The notes: generated by a model not told the origin, from the sequence alone. 64,000 nt of DNA from Moorena sp. SIOASIH (GCF_010671925.1 NZ_JAAHIH010000013.1:1-64000); one strand, 5' to 3'; positions 1-9,153 are shown, numbered from the stretch's first letter. Program-made: numbers and translations.

Positions 1-297
1 TTCTTGCGGTCCTCCGAGTGGCGTATCGAACTATAGTCGTGTTTGATTTTGGTGTATTGAGTATGTTCTACTTCCATATACTTACATCCTGCATTTTTGG
101 ACTTTCTTTTTTTTTTTTTTTTTTTTTCCCCGACTCCCGACTCCCGACTCCCGACTCCCGACTCCCGACTCCCGACTCCCAGCAGAAGTTAATTGCCGTT
201 GGCAAGAAAACTGTGGCACATTGGTAAAGTTAGCTTAATTCGCGCTTATGCCCCACGTCCGCACCTGCATGTCGGCGTGGTCAGAAGTTACCGCATT

Positions 298-510
298 CAG
301 AGGGTCGCCTTTATGGTTAGCAGGCTATGCAGATGCATGGTTAAAACTTATTGATTAAGAGCTGATTCGTAAACTCGCTGTAATCCTTGTAGGATAAGCT
401 TTTCACCAAAATAAAACCTTTGAACTATTGAAGAGCCAAAAGACAATCATAGCAAGGCTTTCAGACTTATTAAGATTTACTTTACGAATTAGCTCTAAGG
501 CGACCCTCTG
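298..510. repeat. 213-bp MITE-like segment with 14-bp inverted termini
   Basis: The left end CAGAGGGTCGCCTT and right end AAGGCGACCCTCTG are exact reverse complements. A second inverted pair lies just inside: AGAGCTGATTCGTAAA near 357-372 and TTTACGAATTAGCTCT at 481-496. On the left, about 45 bp separate the two motifs; on the right they are contiguous. There is no open frame and no clear target duplication. The terminus AAGGCGACCCTCT recurs near 12266, so it is dispersed. Confidence 0.45.
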
Positions 511-725
511 ATCAGGTTTCGTCTCCCGGATGAATGGCGGACAGGAGCTTTGATACTTTGTTATCGTCTATTATAATGAAAATAGTAGGGTAATAAAATT
601 AAGAGCTAACCGCCACCTACTAGCATTAATAGAACTTTTTTGTATTGTTCCGGCGCGGAGGGGCATCCCGTGTCGTCAATAAAGCTTGCCGAGTATCCTA
701 ACCGTTGGGTGGAGTTGGCAAGAAG

Positions 726-755
726 CCTACACTGACTATTAGAGTTCAGTGTAGG
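726..755 (+). repeat. Hairpin resembling an IS605-type right end
   Basis: A perfect 10-bp stem (CCTACACTGA / TCAGTGTAGG) with a 10-nt loop is preceded by GGAGTTGGCAAGAAG and followed by AGTATGTCAC. This layout is like the 3' end of cyanobacterial tnpB/omega-RNA units as I remember them. No tnpB reading frame survives upstream, so it would be a relic. It could also act as a terminator just before serS. Confidence 0.35.
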
Positions 756-833
756 AGTATGTCACTATGTCACATCGATGTTGCTCAGATGAGTACCGAT
801 CATGCGATCGCGCCATTTTAGTAGAGAAAACTC

Positions 834-2117
834 GTGCTTGACCTAAAGCAAATTCGGGAAAATCCACAAAAGGTTCAAGAACTACTAGACCGACGTAGTA
901 TCAATCAATATGACCTACAACCTATCCTGGAACTGAATCAGCGTCAGCGGGAGCTGGAAACATCCCGCACCCAGTTGCAGGCTCGTAGTAATGAAATTGG
1001 TAAGCTGATTGGTCAAAAAATCAAATCGGGTAGTCCTCCACAAAGCCCAGAAATTCAGTCGCTCAAGGAAGAGGGTAACCAAATCAAAACTAAGTTGAGC
1101 GAACTGGAACCCGAAGAAAAAGACCTAAAAGACCAGCTGAACACCCTCTTGCTATCCCTGCCCAACTTGCCCTGCGAATCCACACCGATTGGCAAGAGTG
1201 AAGCCGAAAATGTGGAAGTCCATCGCTGGGGTGATGAGTACATTCCCAAGGATTTCCCGATTCTCCCCCATTGGGACATTGCCGAAAAACTTGGCATTCT
1301 TAACTTTGAGCGAGGGGTGAAAATCGCTCAGAGTCGATTTGTGACATTGATCGGGGCTGGTGCTGCTTTGGAACGAGCACTGATTAACTTCATGCTTGAC
1401 CAACAAATTGCTGCTGGCTATACCGAAGTGATGCCACCGGTACTGATCAACAGTGAATCCCTAACCGCTACCGGTCAGTTGCCTAAGTTTGCCGAGGACA
1501 GCTTCAAGTGCTCTGATGATGATTTGTGGTTAGCACCCACAGCAGAAGTGCCATTGGTCAATCTCTACCGAGACGAAATCCTCGAAGCATCCCAACTTCC
1601 CATTAATCTCTGTGCCTTCACCCCCTGCTTTCGCCGGGAAGCGGGTAGCTATGGAAGGGATACCCGGGGTCTAATTCGACTACACCAGTTTAATAAAGTT
1701 GAGCTAGTGAAAATTGTTGAGCCGAGTACTTCCTCCGAAGAGCATCAGAAGCTGCTTAAGAATGCTGAGGCGATCTTGGAAACCTTGAAATTACCCTACA
1801 GGACTGTAGAACTGTGTACAGGGGATATAGGTTTCTCAGCCGCTACAACCTATGACCTAGAAGTTTGGCTGCCTTCGCAAAGGACATATCGGGAAATTTC
1901 CAGTTGCTCCAATTGCTTTGATTTCCAGGCACGGCGGGGTAGGATTCGTTTCAAAGAGTCCGGGAAAAAAGGCACTAACTTTGTTCATACTCTCAATGGC
2001 TCAGGATTGGCAGTAGGGCGTACTATGTCAGCCATTCTGGAAAATTATCAGCAACCCGATGGAACGGTTAAGATACCAGAGGCTCTACAGCCTTATATGG
2101 GGCGAGATTTGTTGTAA
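834..2117 (+). CDS. serS: Seryl-tRNA synthetase
   Basis: This cytoplasmic class II synthetase attaches serine to tRNA-Ser (and tRNA-Sec where present). The 427 residues match the usual length. The N-terminus MLDLKQIRENP is typical and starts at GTG 834. An antiparallel coiled-coil arm for tRNA binding covers roughly residues 25-105. Class II motif 2 (FRREAGSYGRDTRGL, about 264-278) and motif 3 (GSGLAVGRTMSAI, about 388) are intact. It stands alone, with IS relics upstream and tandem repeats downstream, so it is probably transcribed by itself. Confidence 0.97.
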   Translation: MLDLKQIRENPQKVQELLDRRSINQYDLQPILELNQRQRELETSRTQLQARSNEIGKLIGQKIKSGSPPQSPEIQSLKEEGNQIKTKLSELEPEEKDLKDQLNTLLLSLPNLPCESTPIGKSEAENVEVHRWGDEYIPKDFPILPHWDIAEKLGILNFERGVKIAQSRFVTLIGAGAALERALINFMLDQQIAAGYTEVMPPVLINSESLTATGQLPKFAEDSFKCSDDDLWLAPTAEVPLVNLYRDEILEASQLPINLCAFTPCFRREAGSYGRDTRGLIRLHQFNKVELVKIVEPSTSSEEHQKLLKNAEAILETLKLPYRTVELCTGDIGFSAATTYDLEVWLPSQRTYREISSCSNCFDFQARRGRIRFKESGKKGTNFVHTLNGSGLAVGRTMSAILENYQQPDGTVKIPEALQPYMGRDLL

Positions 2118-2491
2118 TACCATTAGCTTAAATTCTAGGTATTAGGTGTTAGGTATTAGGTGTTAGGTATTAGGTGTTAGGTATTAGGTGTGAGATATTA
2201 GGTGTTAGGTATAACAAGCACAGCACAGTTGACTGTTAGGTATAACAAGCACAGCACAGTTGACTGTTAGGTATAACAGGCACAGTTGACTGTTAGGTAT
2301 AACAGGCACAGTTGACAGCCTCTGTGCTTGACTTGGGGCGCTTCATACCCTTGCCAGAACCCGCTTAGCCTAGAGCCTAGAGCCTAGACCCTAAAACCTA
2401 GAGCCTAGAGCCTAGAGCCTAGAACCTAATTGCAATGCCTATACAATAGAAAAATGAAGTTAACATTACATTAAATAAATTCTTCACTTAT
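2118..2491. repeat. Tandem repeats between serS and the site-2 protease gene
   Basis: Three arrays follow one another. First is an ATTAGGT/GTTAGGT heptamer array (about 2135-2215). Next are units of about 31 bp containing ATAACAAGCACAGCACAG and then shortened copies (about 2210-2315). Last is a GAGCCTA heptamer array (about 2368-2428). No gene is visible. The last 60 bp are AT-rich and must hold the promoter of the next gene. Confidence 0.8.
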
Positions 2492-3583
2492 ATGTCAATT
2501 TTGGCGGCGATTGCAGTTTTGGCAGTCTTGATTCTTGTTCACGAGCTGGGTCATTTTATGGCAGCTCGTCTGCAAGGAATCTATGCCAATCGCTTTTCTC
2601 TTGGCTTTGGTCCAATTCTCTGGAAATATCAGGGTCCAGAAACTGAGTATGCAGTGCGAGCGATTCCCCTAGGGGGGTTTGTGGGTTTTCCTGATGATGA
2701 CCCCGATAGCGATATTCCTCCCAATGATCCCAATTTGCTCCGCAACCGACCGATTCTAGACCGGGCAATTGTGATTAGTGCTGGTGTCATTGCTAACTTA
2801 GTCTTTGCTTACTTCCTCCTTGTGGCTCAGGTAGGAATGGTTGGCATCTCCCAATTCAACTACCAACCGGGTGTGGTAGTGCCTAAACTTGCCCCAGAAA
2901 GCAGTTTAGTGGCTACAGAAGCAGGCCTTAAACCAAGAGACATAATTCTCGCCGTAGATGGTCAAGGGTTGGAAGCAAACCCGGAAGGGATTACTTTCCT
3001 GATGAAAGCGATTCAAAATCATCCCAACCAGCCCCTCGAAATGCGGATTCAGCGTCAAAAACAAACGCTACTGTTAAAGGTGATTCCGGAACCAGGGATA
3101 GATGGGAAAGGAAAAATTGGTGTACAACTGTCTCCCAATGGGGAGGAAGTGCGTCAACGTGCTGGTAGTTTGCTGGAGGTATTCAGTCGTGGTGCCGAAG
3201 AATATCAACGCATTACAGTCTTAACCCTGCAAGGCTTTGGTCAGCTACTGAGTAATTTTGGCGAAACGGCGGAACAAGTGTCTGGTCCAGTGGCAATTGT
3301 GGCGATTGGAGCCGATATTGCTCGTTCCAACGCTGTCAATCTTTTACAGTTTGCAGCTCTGATTAGTATCAATCTAGCGATTATTAATATCTTGCCCCTA
3401 CCAGCCCTTGATGGTGGTCAGTTGGCTTTCTTACTGATTGAAGGACTTCGAGGTAAGCCCTTGCCCATGGAAGTACAGCAGAATATTATGCAAACTGGGC
3501 TAGTGCTGCTTCTGGGTTTAGGTGTTTTCTTGATTATTCGGGATACAGCTAACCTGGTTTGGGTACAAAACTTATTCCAGTAA
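2492..3583 (+). CDS. rseP: RseP-type site-2 zinc metalloprotease
   Basis: This is an intramembrane M50 protease that cleaves transmembrane substrates, in many bacteria anti-sigma factors. The zinc-binding HExxH is H17-E-L-G-H21 inside the first membrane segment. A PDZ domain covers roughly residues 130-215. The second metal-binding motif N-x2-P-x-P-x-LDG (NILPLPALDGG) is near residue 300, followed by C-terminal membrane helices. The length of 363 aa is typical. The start at ATG 2492 places the catalytic helix correctly at the N-terminus. The gene is flanked on both sides by tandem repeats. Its substrate cannot be told from the sequence. Confidence 0.92.
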   Translation: MSILAAIAVLAVLILVHELGHFMAARLQGIYANRFSLGFGPILWKYQGPETEYAVRAIPLGGFVGFPDDDPDSDIPPNDPNLLRNRPILDRAIVISAGVIANLVFAYFLLVAQVGMVGISQFNYQPGVVVPKLAPESSLVATEAGLKPRDIILAVDGQGLEANPEGITFLMKAIQNHPNQPLEMRIQRQKQTLLLKVIPEPGIDGKGKIGVQLSPNGEEVRQRAGSLLEVFSRGAEEYQRITVLTLQGFGQLLSNFGETAEQVSGPVAIVAIGADIARSNAVNLLQFAALISINLAIINILPLPALDGGQLAFLLIEGLRGKPLPMEVQQNIMQTGLVLLLGLGVFLIIRDTANLVWVQNLFQ

Positions 3584-4038
3584 CCCGTGTTTGGTTGTTA
3601 GAGGTTACAGGTTACAGGTTATAGGTTACAGGTTGTAGGTTGCAGGTTACAGGTTACAGGTTACAGGTTACAGGTTACAGGTTGTAGGTTGCAGGTTAGA
3701 GGTTACAGGTGAGAGGTTACAGGTGAGAGGTTACAGGTTACAGGTTACAGGTTACAGGTTACAGGTTGTAGGTTAAAGGTTACAGGTGAGAGGTTGCAGG
3801 TGAGAGGTTCAAAGATTTCTTGACCTAGGTTAGTTTATCCTGTGGGTTTTACTGGTATAGCTTCAGAAGAGATTTACCCTAGATCTTCTCAACATTCAAC
3901 CTTCCAACCTTCCAACCTTCCAACCTTCCAACCTTCTAACCTTCCAACCTTCCAACCTTCCAACCTTTCAACCTTCCAACCTTCCAACCTTCCAACCTTC
4001 CAACCTTCCAACCTTCCAACCTTCTAACCTTCCAACCC
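3584..4038. repeat. GGTTACA and CAACCTT heptamer arrays
   Basis: About 30 copies of GGTTACA variants run from about 3600 to 3810. CAACCTT (TTCCAAC) heptamers run from about 3890 to 4037, right up to the nth start codon. The open frame at 3842-4027 is only a translation of the second array. The two arrays are roughly complementary in sense (GGTT versus AACC) and could pair in a transcript. Confidence 0.85.
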
Positions 4039-4734
4039 ATGAGTATTACCCGAAAATGGTCTGCCAAGCAGCAACGATCCCTAGAGATTCTAATTCGCCT
4101 TAAGCGACTCTATCCGGAAGCCACCTGCACACTGAATTACGAAACGCCAGTACAGTTACTGGTGGCAACCATTCTTTCTGCTCAATGCACCGATGAACGT
4201 GTGAATCAGGTAACACCGGGGTTGTTTCGCCAGTTTCCTGATGCTGTTGCGATCGCTAGTGCTGATATAGAAGTCTTGGAAACTTTAGTGCGCTCTACTG
4301 GCTTTTATCGTAATAAGGCAAAAAATATTCAAGGTGCCTGCCGCATGATTGTTAAGGAATACGGTGGTCAGGTACCGAAACAAATGGACAAACTCCTCAA
4401 GTTGCCTGGAGTTGCTCGTAAAACCGCCAATGTAGTACTTGCCCATGCCTATGGTATTAACCAGGGAGTCACTGTAGACACTCACGTCAAGCGCCTCAGT
4501 CAGCGTCTAGGATTGACAGAACACACTGAGCCCATCAGGATTGAGCGAGATTTAATGGGGCTTTTGCCCCAGGAGGATTGGGAAAACTGGTCTATTCGGC
4601 TGATTTATCATGGTAGGGCAATTTGTAAAGCCCGAAAACCTGATTGTGATGCTTGTGTTTTGGCGGACTTATGTGCCAGTGCAGATCTGCCTGAGGTAAC
4701 GACTACTACAACAGATCGCTGGAAAACTAATTAA
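4039..4734 (+). CDS. nth: Endonuclease III (DNA glycosylase/AP lyase)
   Basis: It excises oxidised pyrimidines and cleaves the abasic site in base-excision repair. The helix-hairpin-helix LPGVARKTANVV begins near residue 121 and contains the catalytic lysine. The catalytic aspartate is in TVDTHVKR near residue 147. The [4Fe-4S] loop C-x6-C-x2-C-x5-C is complete at about 196, 203, 206 and 212. The 231-aa length is normal. The start codon immediately abuts a heptamer array, so no normal ribosome-binding site is seen. rpsN follows 57 bp downstream on the same strand. Confidence 0.96.
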   Translation: MSITRKWSAKQQRSLEILIRLKRLYPEATCTLNYETPVQLLVATILSAQCTDERVNQVTPGLFRQFPDAVAIASADIEVLETLVRSTGFYRNKAKNIQGACRMIVKEYGGQVPKQMDKLLKLPGVARKTANVVLAHAYGINQGVTVDTHVKRLSQRLGLTEHTEPIRIERDLMGLLPQEDWENWSIRLIYHGRAICKARKPDCDACVLADLCASADLPEVTTTTTDRWKTN

Positions 4735-4791
4735 GGCGATCGGATAAGATAAAAAGACAGTGTCTTGTTTTAGATATAATTTCGAGAATTA

Positions 4792-5094
4792 ATGGCTAAA
4801 AAATCAATGATTGAGCGCGAAAAAAAGCGCAAAAAAATGGTAGAAAAGTACGCAGCTAAGCGGGAGGCGCTCAAGGAAGAGTTTAAAAATGCTGCGACTC
4901 AACGAGAAAGGTTAGAGATCCACCGGAAAATACAACAGCTCCCCCGCAACAGCGCCCCCTGCCGTGTGCGGAACCGTTGTTGGGTTACGGGGCGTCCTCG
5001 AGGTTACTACCGAGACTTTGGACTATCTCGCCATGTCTTGCGGGAATGGGCACACCAAGGTCTATTGCCAGGTGTGGTTAAATCAAGCTGGTAG
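4792..5094 (+). CDS. rpsN: 30S ribosomal protein S14
   Basis: This is a small-subunit ribosomal protein of the head domain. The 100-aa long form ends with the conserved signature GYYRDFGLSRHVLREWAHQG and LLPGVVKSSW. It lacks the CxxC zinc pairs of the short form, as is usual in cyanobacteria. It lies alone outside the main ribosomal operons, which fits cyanobacterial genomes. Confidence 0.97.
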   Translation: MAKKSMIEREKKRKKMVEKYAAKREALKEEFKNAATQRERLEIHRKIQQLPRNSAPCRVRNRCWVTGRPRGYYRDFGLSRHVLREWAHQGLLPGVVKSSW

Positions 5095-5335
5095 GTTAAT
5101 TGTTTGCAGGTTAACTGGTTGGAGGTTAACTGGTTGGAGGTTAACTGGTTGCAGGTTAACTGGTTGAAGGTTTTAGGTTGTCTGACATACCCGAGTCTAC
5201 CCTTCGGGTTTTCCTACTTAAGAGGAGCATAGCCACTCTGCCTTGAGCTTCAACGGGCTCTTGCATGACGCTCTGGGAACTTTCAACCTTAAAACCTTGG
5301 CCAATAGGCCACGCTACGCGAACAACCTGAAACAT
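5095..5335. repeat. 15-bp tandem repeat and dispersed palindromic repeat
   Basis: Units of about 15 bp built on GGTTAACTGGTTGGA occupy about 5096-5170. Near 5306-5325 is a copy of the dispersed repeat GGCCACGCTACGCGAAC, which recurs many times in the window. Confidence 0.75.
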
Positions 5336-5671
5336 CTACTGCCCACAACAGCGGTCAATGCCAAGACTTTGTAAGAGTAGGTCACTGACAGCGTTAGCGA
5401 TCGCAAATTCGCCGTAAAAACTTTCTCGAAAGTCAAACGACTGCATTTCTGTAACAATAGCAATCACAAGTGAACCCAAATCATTTTCTCCTTCCATCCG
5501 TTGACGGACGAAAATCTGGGCGGCTCGTTGTGCAATCGTTTGATTAATTGCTTCTGGCAGAAACTCTTGATCTAGCCATTGCGCAAGAGTTTCTCGTAAC
5601 CATTCACCTTCCTGCTCAGGATTTGCAGCTGGTGGCAGAGTAATCGCTGGAATTGGTTTCGGTTTAGCCAT
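5336..5671 (-). CDS. Hypothetical protein
   Basis: This 111-aa protein is not recognised. It starts MAKPKPIPAITLPPA, is acidic and helical in its central part, and has no membrane segment or signal peptide. It ends in SLGIDRCCGQ with two adjacent cysteines. Codon use resembles neighbouring genes and there is a clean ATG start, so it is probably real. It is convergent with rpsN and upstream of a heptamer array. Confidence 0.6.
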   Translation of the reverse strand: MAKPKPIPAITLPPAANPEQEGEWLRETLAQWLDQEFLPEAINQTIAQRAAQIFVRQRMEGENDLGSLVIAIVTEMQSFDFRESFYGEFAIANAVSDLLLQSLGIDRCCGQ

Positions 5672-6001
5672 AAATTAGGTTTGGTGACGGCTAAGCTAAA
5701 TAGTTTTCTGTTGACATTTGATTCCATGATACTGTCAACACTCAACACTTAACACTCAACACTCAACACTCAACAAACTGATCCTGCTATTTGCTAAGCG
5801 CGTTTGTATTTGAGATGTAAACCTGTATGGTCTTTTTTTATTGGACAATAAAACTCCGGATCTATTTCCACTCCTGGAAGGGGTTAGGGGTTGGTTACTC
5901 TTGCCTCTTGCCCGCCCCCCTTATTAAGGGGGGTTAGGGGGGATTCCTCTTGCCTCTTGGCCTTTGGGAGTATGTTCACAACCCAGATACAAAAGCGCTT
6001 A
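5672..6001. repeat. CACTCAA heptamers and a G-rich inverted segment
   Basis: CACTCAA heptamers cover about 5738-5774. Between about 5870 and 5960 are short GGGGTTAGGGG motifs and TTGCCTC heptamers. The motif GCGTTTGTATTTGAGATGTA near 5799 recurs near 36595. No gene is visible. Confidence 0.7.
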
Positions 6002-7720
6002 TTAAAGACCAAATAGCCTCTTGAGTCGCTTGCGAACCCAAACTAAAAGATTTCTGTCATCTTCTGCTGCATCCAACAACCCCATTTTCCGCATCTGTTT
6101 TTGTCGCTCAGCTAATTCTTCCTGATGCTTGCCTAATTCCTGGACAATGATCTCAGATAGATCTGGATAGTCCTGCAATAGTTGTTTAAAACCTTTATTG
6201 CTAATTACAAATAATAGTGACTCTTCTAACGCTCTAACTGATGCTGTTCTTGGTACGCCTAACATTAACGAAAGTTCCCCAAAAAATTGACCTGCCTGAA
6301 GACTATTAAGAGTTTTGTTAATCCTCTCTACAAAGACTTCGACAGAACCAGCTAGGATAATATAAAACGCATCTCCAGGGTCGCCTTCATGAAATAAAAT
6401 CTCTGAGGAACGTAAGCGCTTTCGGTATCCAATTTCAATTAATTGTCTTAGTTCTAATTCAGTAAAATTTTTAAAATAATCGACCTGCCGCAGTAAGTCA
6501 CGTAAAGCTAAAGGTCTAGGTGTTTTAACTTTGAACGGCTGCTGATTTGATTGTTCAATATTTTCTTCAATAGTTTCAATATTTTGACTGTGAATCTCTC
6601 TCCCCATCAGGGCTTCAGGGTTGCGCAGCCAAAAATCCCTTTGAGGGAAAGGAATTGACAGTCCCTGCTGACGTAAATTATATTCAATAATAAAATTCAA
6701 AGAACTTCTTATAAAAGGTTCTTGATCAATTCGATTGACCCATACCCGAAGTTCAAAGTTTAAAGAACTATCACCAAACCCTTTAAAAAGAACTCTTGGT
6801 GTCGGCTCAGATAAGACAGATGGTTCTAAATAAGCAGATTTTAACAGGACTTCTGTCACTAATACTGGATCACTATCGTAAGCGACTCCTACAGGTATGT
6901 GTATACGAGCTTTATAGCTGTCAAAAGTCCAGTTAAGCATTCGGTTTTCCACCAAATGAGAGTTAGGAACTACTACATCTCCCCCCTCCCTTGTGCGGAT
7001 GATTGTAGACCGCATGGAGACTTCTTTAACATATCCGGATAAGCCATCAAATTCAATGAAATCACCAACTCTTATTGTTCGTTCTAATAGTAATGTCACA
7101 CCACTGATAAAGTTTTTAGTTATATCCTGTAGTCCAAAACCAATTCCAACCCCTAAGCCACCAGCAATAACGGCTAATGACCCCAATTCAAAGTTATTAT
7201 TCAGAACAATTACAATGCCTAATATCCCAAATGCGTAGCTGATGATTGTAGCAATGACTGCTTGATTAGCTTCGTCAATCCCCATTTGGGGAAGTAGCTC
7301 TTGTTTTAGAAAGTTTTTGAGGGTACTAGCCAAAAAAATTACTATCATTAAAGACAGTACTATTTGGATTAATAATTTAATAGATACTTCAGTATTACCT
7401 ACTTTAAAAATGATTGATTTAATTAGATCTAAACCCCCGATAAAATATATAATATATACCAATACAATTAAAATTGTATAACTAATTATTTTCGATAAAA
7501 ATTCTCTTTTATTTGGATCATTTACTAGCTTATTAAGCAGTTTATAATTCAGGATTTTTTTGAAATCTTGAATTATAAATTTAGCAATTAAAAATAAAAA
7601 GATTAATTGAAGGATGGTGAGAAGAGATACAGGCACTTCTCCCAGTTGGAAGAGGGATTTTTTTAAGAATTTTGGAACTAATTTATCAAGAGGCATAAAT
7701 AACTGCTTTTCAGCTATCAA
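6002..7720 (-). CDS. MscS-family mechanosensitive channel with C-terminal cNMP-binding domain
   Basis: It is an inner-membrane small-conductance channel of 572 aa. Hydrophobic segments lie near residues 25-48, 60-90 and 105-130. They are followed by the MscS pore helix and beta domain (about 140-330), with the glycine-rich IAGGLGVGIGFGLQDITKNF-type stretch that lines the pore. A cyclic-nucleotide-binding fold follows at about 400-520 (FHEGDPGDAFYIILAGSVEV, then FFGELSLMLGVPRTASVRA). The PRTA motif is the phosphate-binding cassette region, so ligand binding is plausible. Cyclic-nucleotide-binding MscS channels are known in cyanobacteria. Gating by cAMP or cGMP is inference. Confidence 0.9.
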   Translation of the reverse strand: MIAEKQLFMPLDKLVPKFLKKSLFQLGEVPVSLLTILQLIFLFLIAKFIIQDFKKILNYKLLNKLVNDPNKREFLSKIISYTILIVLVYIIYFIGGLDLIKSIIFKVGNTEVSIKLLIQIVLSLMIVIFLASTLKNFLKQELLPQMGIDEANQAVIATIISYAFGILGIVIVLNNNFELGSLAVIAGGLGVGIGFGLQDITKNFISGVTLLLERTIRVGDFIEFDGLSGYVKEVSMRSTIIRTREGGDVVVPNSHLVENRMLNWTFDSYKARIHIPVGVAYDSDPVLVTEVLLKSAYLEPSVLSEPTPRVLFKGFGDSSLNFELRVWVNRIDQEPFIRSSLNFIIEYNLRQQGLSIPFPQRDFWLRNPEALMGREIHSQNIETIEENIEQSNQQPFKVKTPRPLALRDLLRQVDYFKNFTELELRQLIEIGYRKRLRSSEILFHEGDPGDAFYIILAGSVEVFVERINKTLNSLQAGQFFGELSLMLGVPRTASVRALEESLLFVISNKGFKQLLQDYPDLSEIIVQELGKHQEELAERQKQMRKMGLLDAAEDDRNLLVWVRKRLKRLFGL

Positions 7721-7980
7721 TCTATATTGATACCACTTAATTTTAGTATTATTTTACTATTCCGATCTCAGAGTTGCTATTTACCACTTTTCCCGCTTGC
7801 AACTCCCAGACCAGTGAAATTCATTGCACGACCGAGCATGAAGCGCTTTGAGCAACACAAGTACTTTTGAGTCAGGCACAAGCAACAAACCTGACAACAA
7901 AGCCTAAAAACCCCTTGCCACACTGACAAAATCAGTAATCAGCACACTAATCAGCAGTCAGTACTAGCTTCAAGTTAGCT

Positions 7981-8468
7981 TCAGAGATTATTACATATTA
8001 TACCATGTTTGACAATGATGTGACGGTCTCTGTCAAATGTAATCACACCACGGTTATGGAGTTCTCCTAGAGTTTTAGTCACTGTGACCCGAGAGGTGCC
8101 GATGGCATTAGCTAGATTCTGATGGGTCATGCGCACACTCAAGCGAGTGCCTTCGGGAACTGGTTCCCCCATTTCCTGTTTCAACAAGAATAATAACTGC
8201 TGCAAGCGGTCTTCAACTCGGCGCAGTCCAGCGATCGCTAAAAGTGCTTCTGTCTGTTGTATCCTGTGACCTAGCTGATTGAATAGGGTGTGAGATAGAT
8301 GAGGGGACGCCTCCAATTCAATCATCGAAAACCATTTAAGATGCACTTCGGATAAAGCTTGAGCCTGATAGGTGTCTAGAGCAGCCAACCCAATCCGGAA
8401 GGAGGTATCGGGCAATGCCCAACCTAGTAGCACTTCCTCTCCATCAAGGTTAATTTTACCAAAAAAAT
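7981..8468 (-). pseudogene. Crp/Fnr-family regulator, 3' part of a split gene
   Basis: This part encodes the end of the effector domain and the winged-helix DNA-binding domain (THQNLANAIGTSRVTVTKTL, with recognition helix SRVTVTKTL). The reading frame continues upstream of GTG 8433 (NFFGKINLDGEEV) to position 8468, where a 395-bp element begins. The missing 5' part lies beyond that element at 8864-9008. Joining 8864 to 8468 gives one continuous frame of 210 codons, the normal Crp/Fnr length. As it stands the gene is broken. A truncated DNA-binding protein could be made from GTG 8433, but that is speculative. Confidence 0.88.
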
Positions 8469-8863
8469 GGGTCTAAAGCCCCGTCCTTCGTTCGACGGCA
8501 ATTCTAAGAGACAATGGGATTGAAAGTTGGCACCTTGTGTGCTAGAGTAAAAGTATAATCAATAGACTGTAGTAGCTAGATACTGTCTAAACATAAGTAG
8601 GCAACGTAAAAAATATGTAGAGCGTACATATTGCGTAATTGGGTCTAACGACTTAAATGTTTATGAAAGATTTAGATAAAAAAGTATCTAGGTATCTAGT
8701 TAAATAGATTTTGAAAAGGTACGGTGGGGCACACCGAAACCCAAGTCGGAAGACTAAATACGCTTGGGTCGAGGAGACCTCTATTTTTCCTGGCTCCGGC
8801 CTGGTTAAACAAGTCACCCCGTGGAAGCAAGAATCCCCGTCCTTCCAGGGCGGGGAGTGTCAA
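8469..8863 (+). mobile_element. Non-autonomous IS200/IS605-type element inserted in the Crp/Fnr gene
   Basis: This 395-bp element has no transposase. The left end GGGTCTAAAGCCCCGTC is followed by a small hairpin (CCGTC / GACGG). The right end has a hairpin (GAATCCCCGTCC / GGGCGGGG) closing with GAGTGTCAA. A related 491-bp copy is at 37587-38077. The two share GGCAACGTAAAAAATATGTA, GGTCTAACGACTTAAA, TACGGTGGGGCACACCGAAA and AGACCTCTATTTTTCCTGGC. Subterminal hairpins and the absence of a target duplication fit mobilisation by a Y1 transposase. The Crp/Fnr reading frame defines its exact boundaries. Confidence 0.85.
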
Positions 8864-9008
8864 TCAGTTGAACAATACCTTGACAGACTTGCCAGATCCC
8901 AGGTGCAACCAAAGGAATGATTTCCCCCTTTGAATACCAACGCAGCCGCTGTCGCTGTTTTTGTCCGTCTTGGGATATTCCGTGAAAAACCTTTTGGGTT
9001 AGAGGCAT
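8864..9008 (-). pseudogene. Crp/Fnr-family regulator, 5' part of a split gene
   Basis: These 48 codons start at ATG 9008 and read MPLTQKVFHGISQDG, then RLRWYSKGEIIPLV and GIWQVCQGIVQL. That is the beginning of the cNMP-like beta-barrel of a Crp/Fnr regulator. The frame then runs into the inserted element, whose RE hairpin supplies a spurious tail. Downstream sequence resumes at 8468 in the same frame. Confidence 0.85.
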
Positions 9009-9153
9009 TGTTTATAAGTTCTGTAGCTTCATTAGCTCTATTAAACGCTCTTTGTAATGGCTAGGCAAAATGGTTTTGGTTTACCGTTGACTGTTGACCG
9101 TCCAGGGTTGACCGTACCATGTACTTAAGAGTAAACAGTCAACAGCCAGCATC

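Larger units (their letters stand above)
1..833. other. Gene-free region upstream of serS with repeats and IS relics
   Basis: No convincing gene is present. The stretch holds a T-run (about 107-127) followed by CTCCCGA heptamers (about 131-180), a 213-bp segment with inverted termini (298-510) and a hairpin resembling the right end of an IS605-type element (726-755). The only open frame, near 18-227, is made from the T-run and heptamers and is not a gene. Confidence 0.6.

Noticed and set aside
3842..4027. 61-codon open frame
   Set aside because: It is a translation of the CAACCTT heptamer array.
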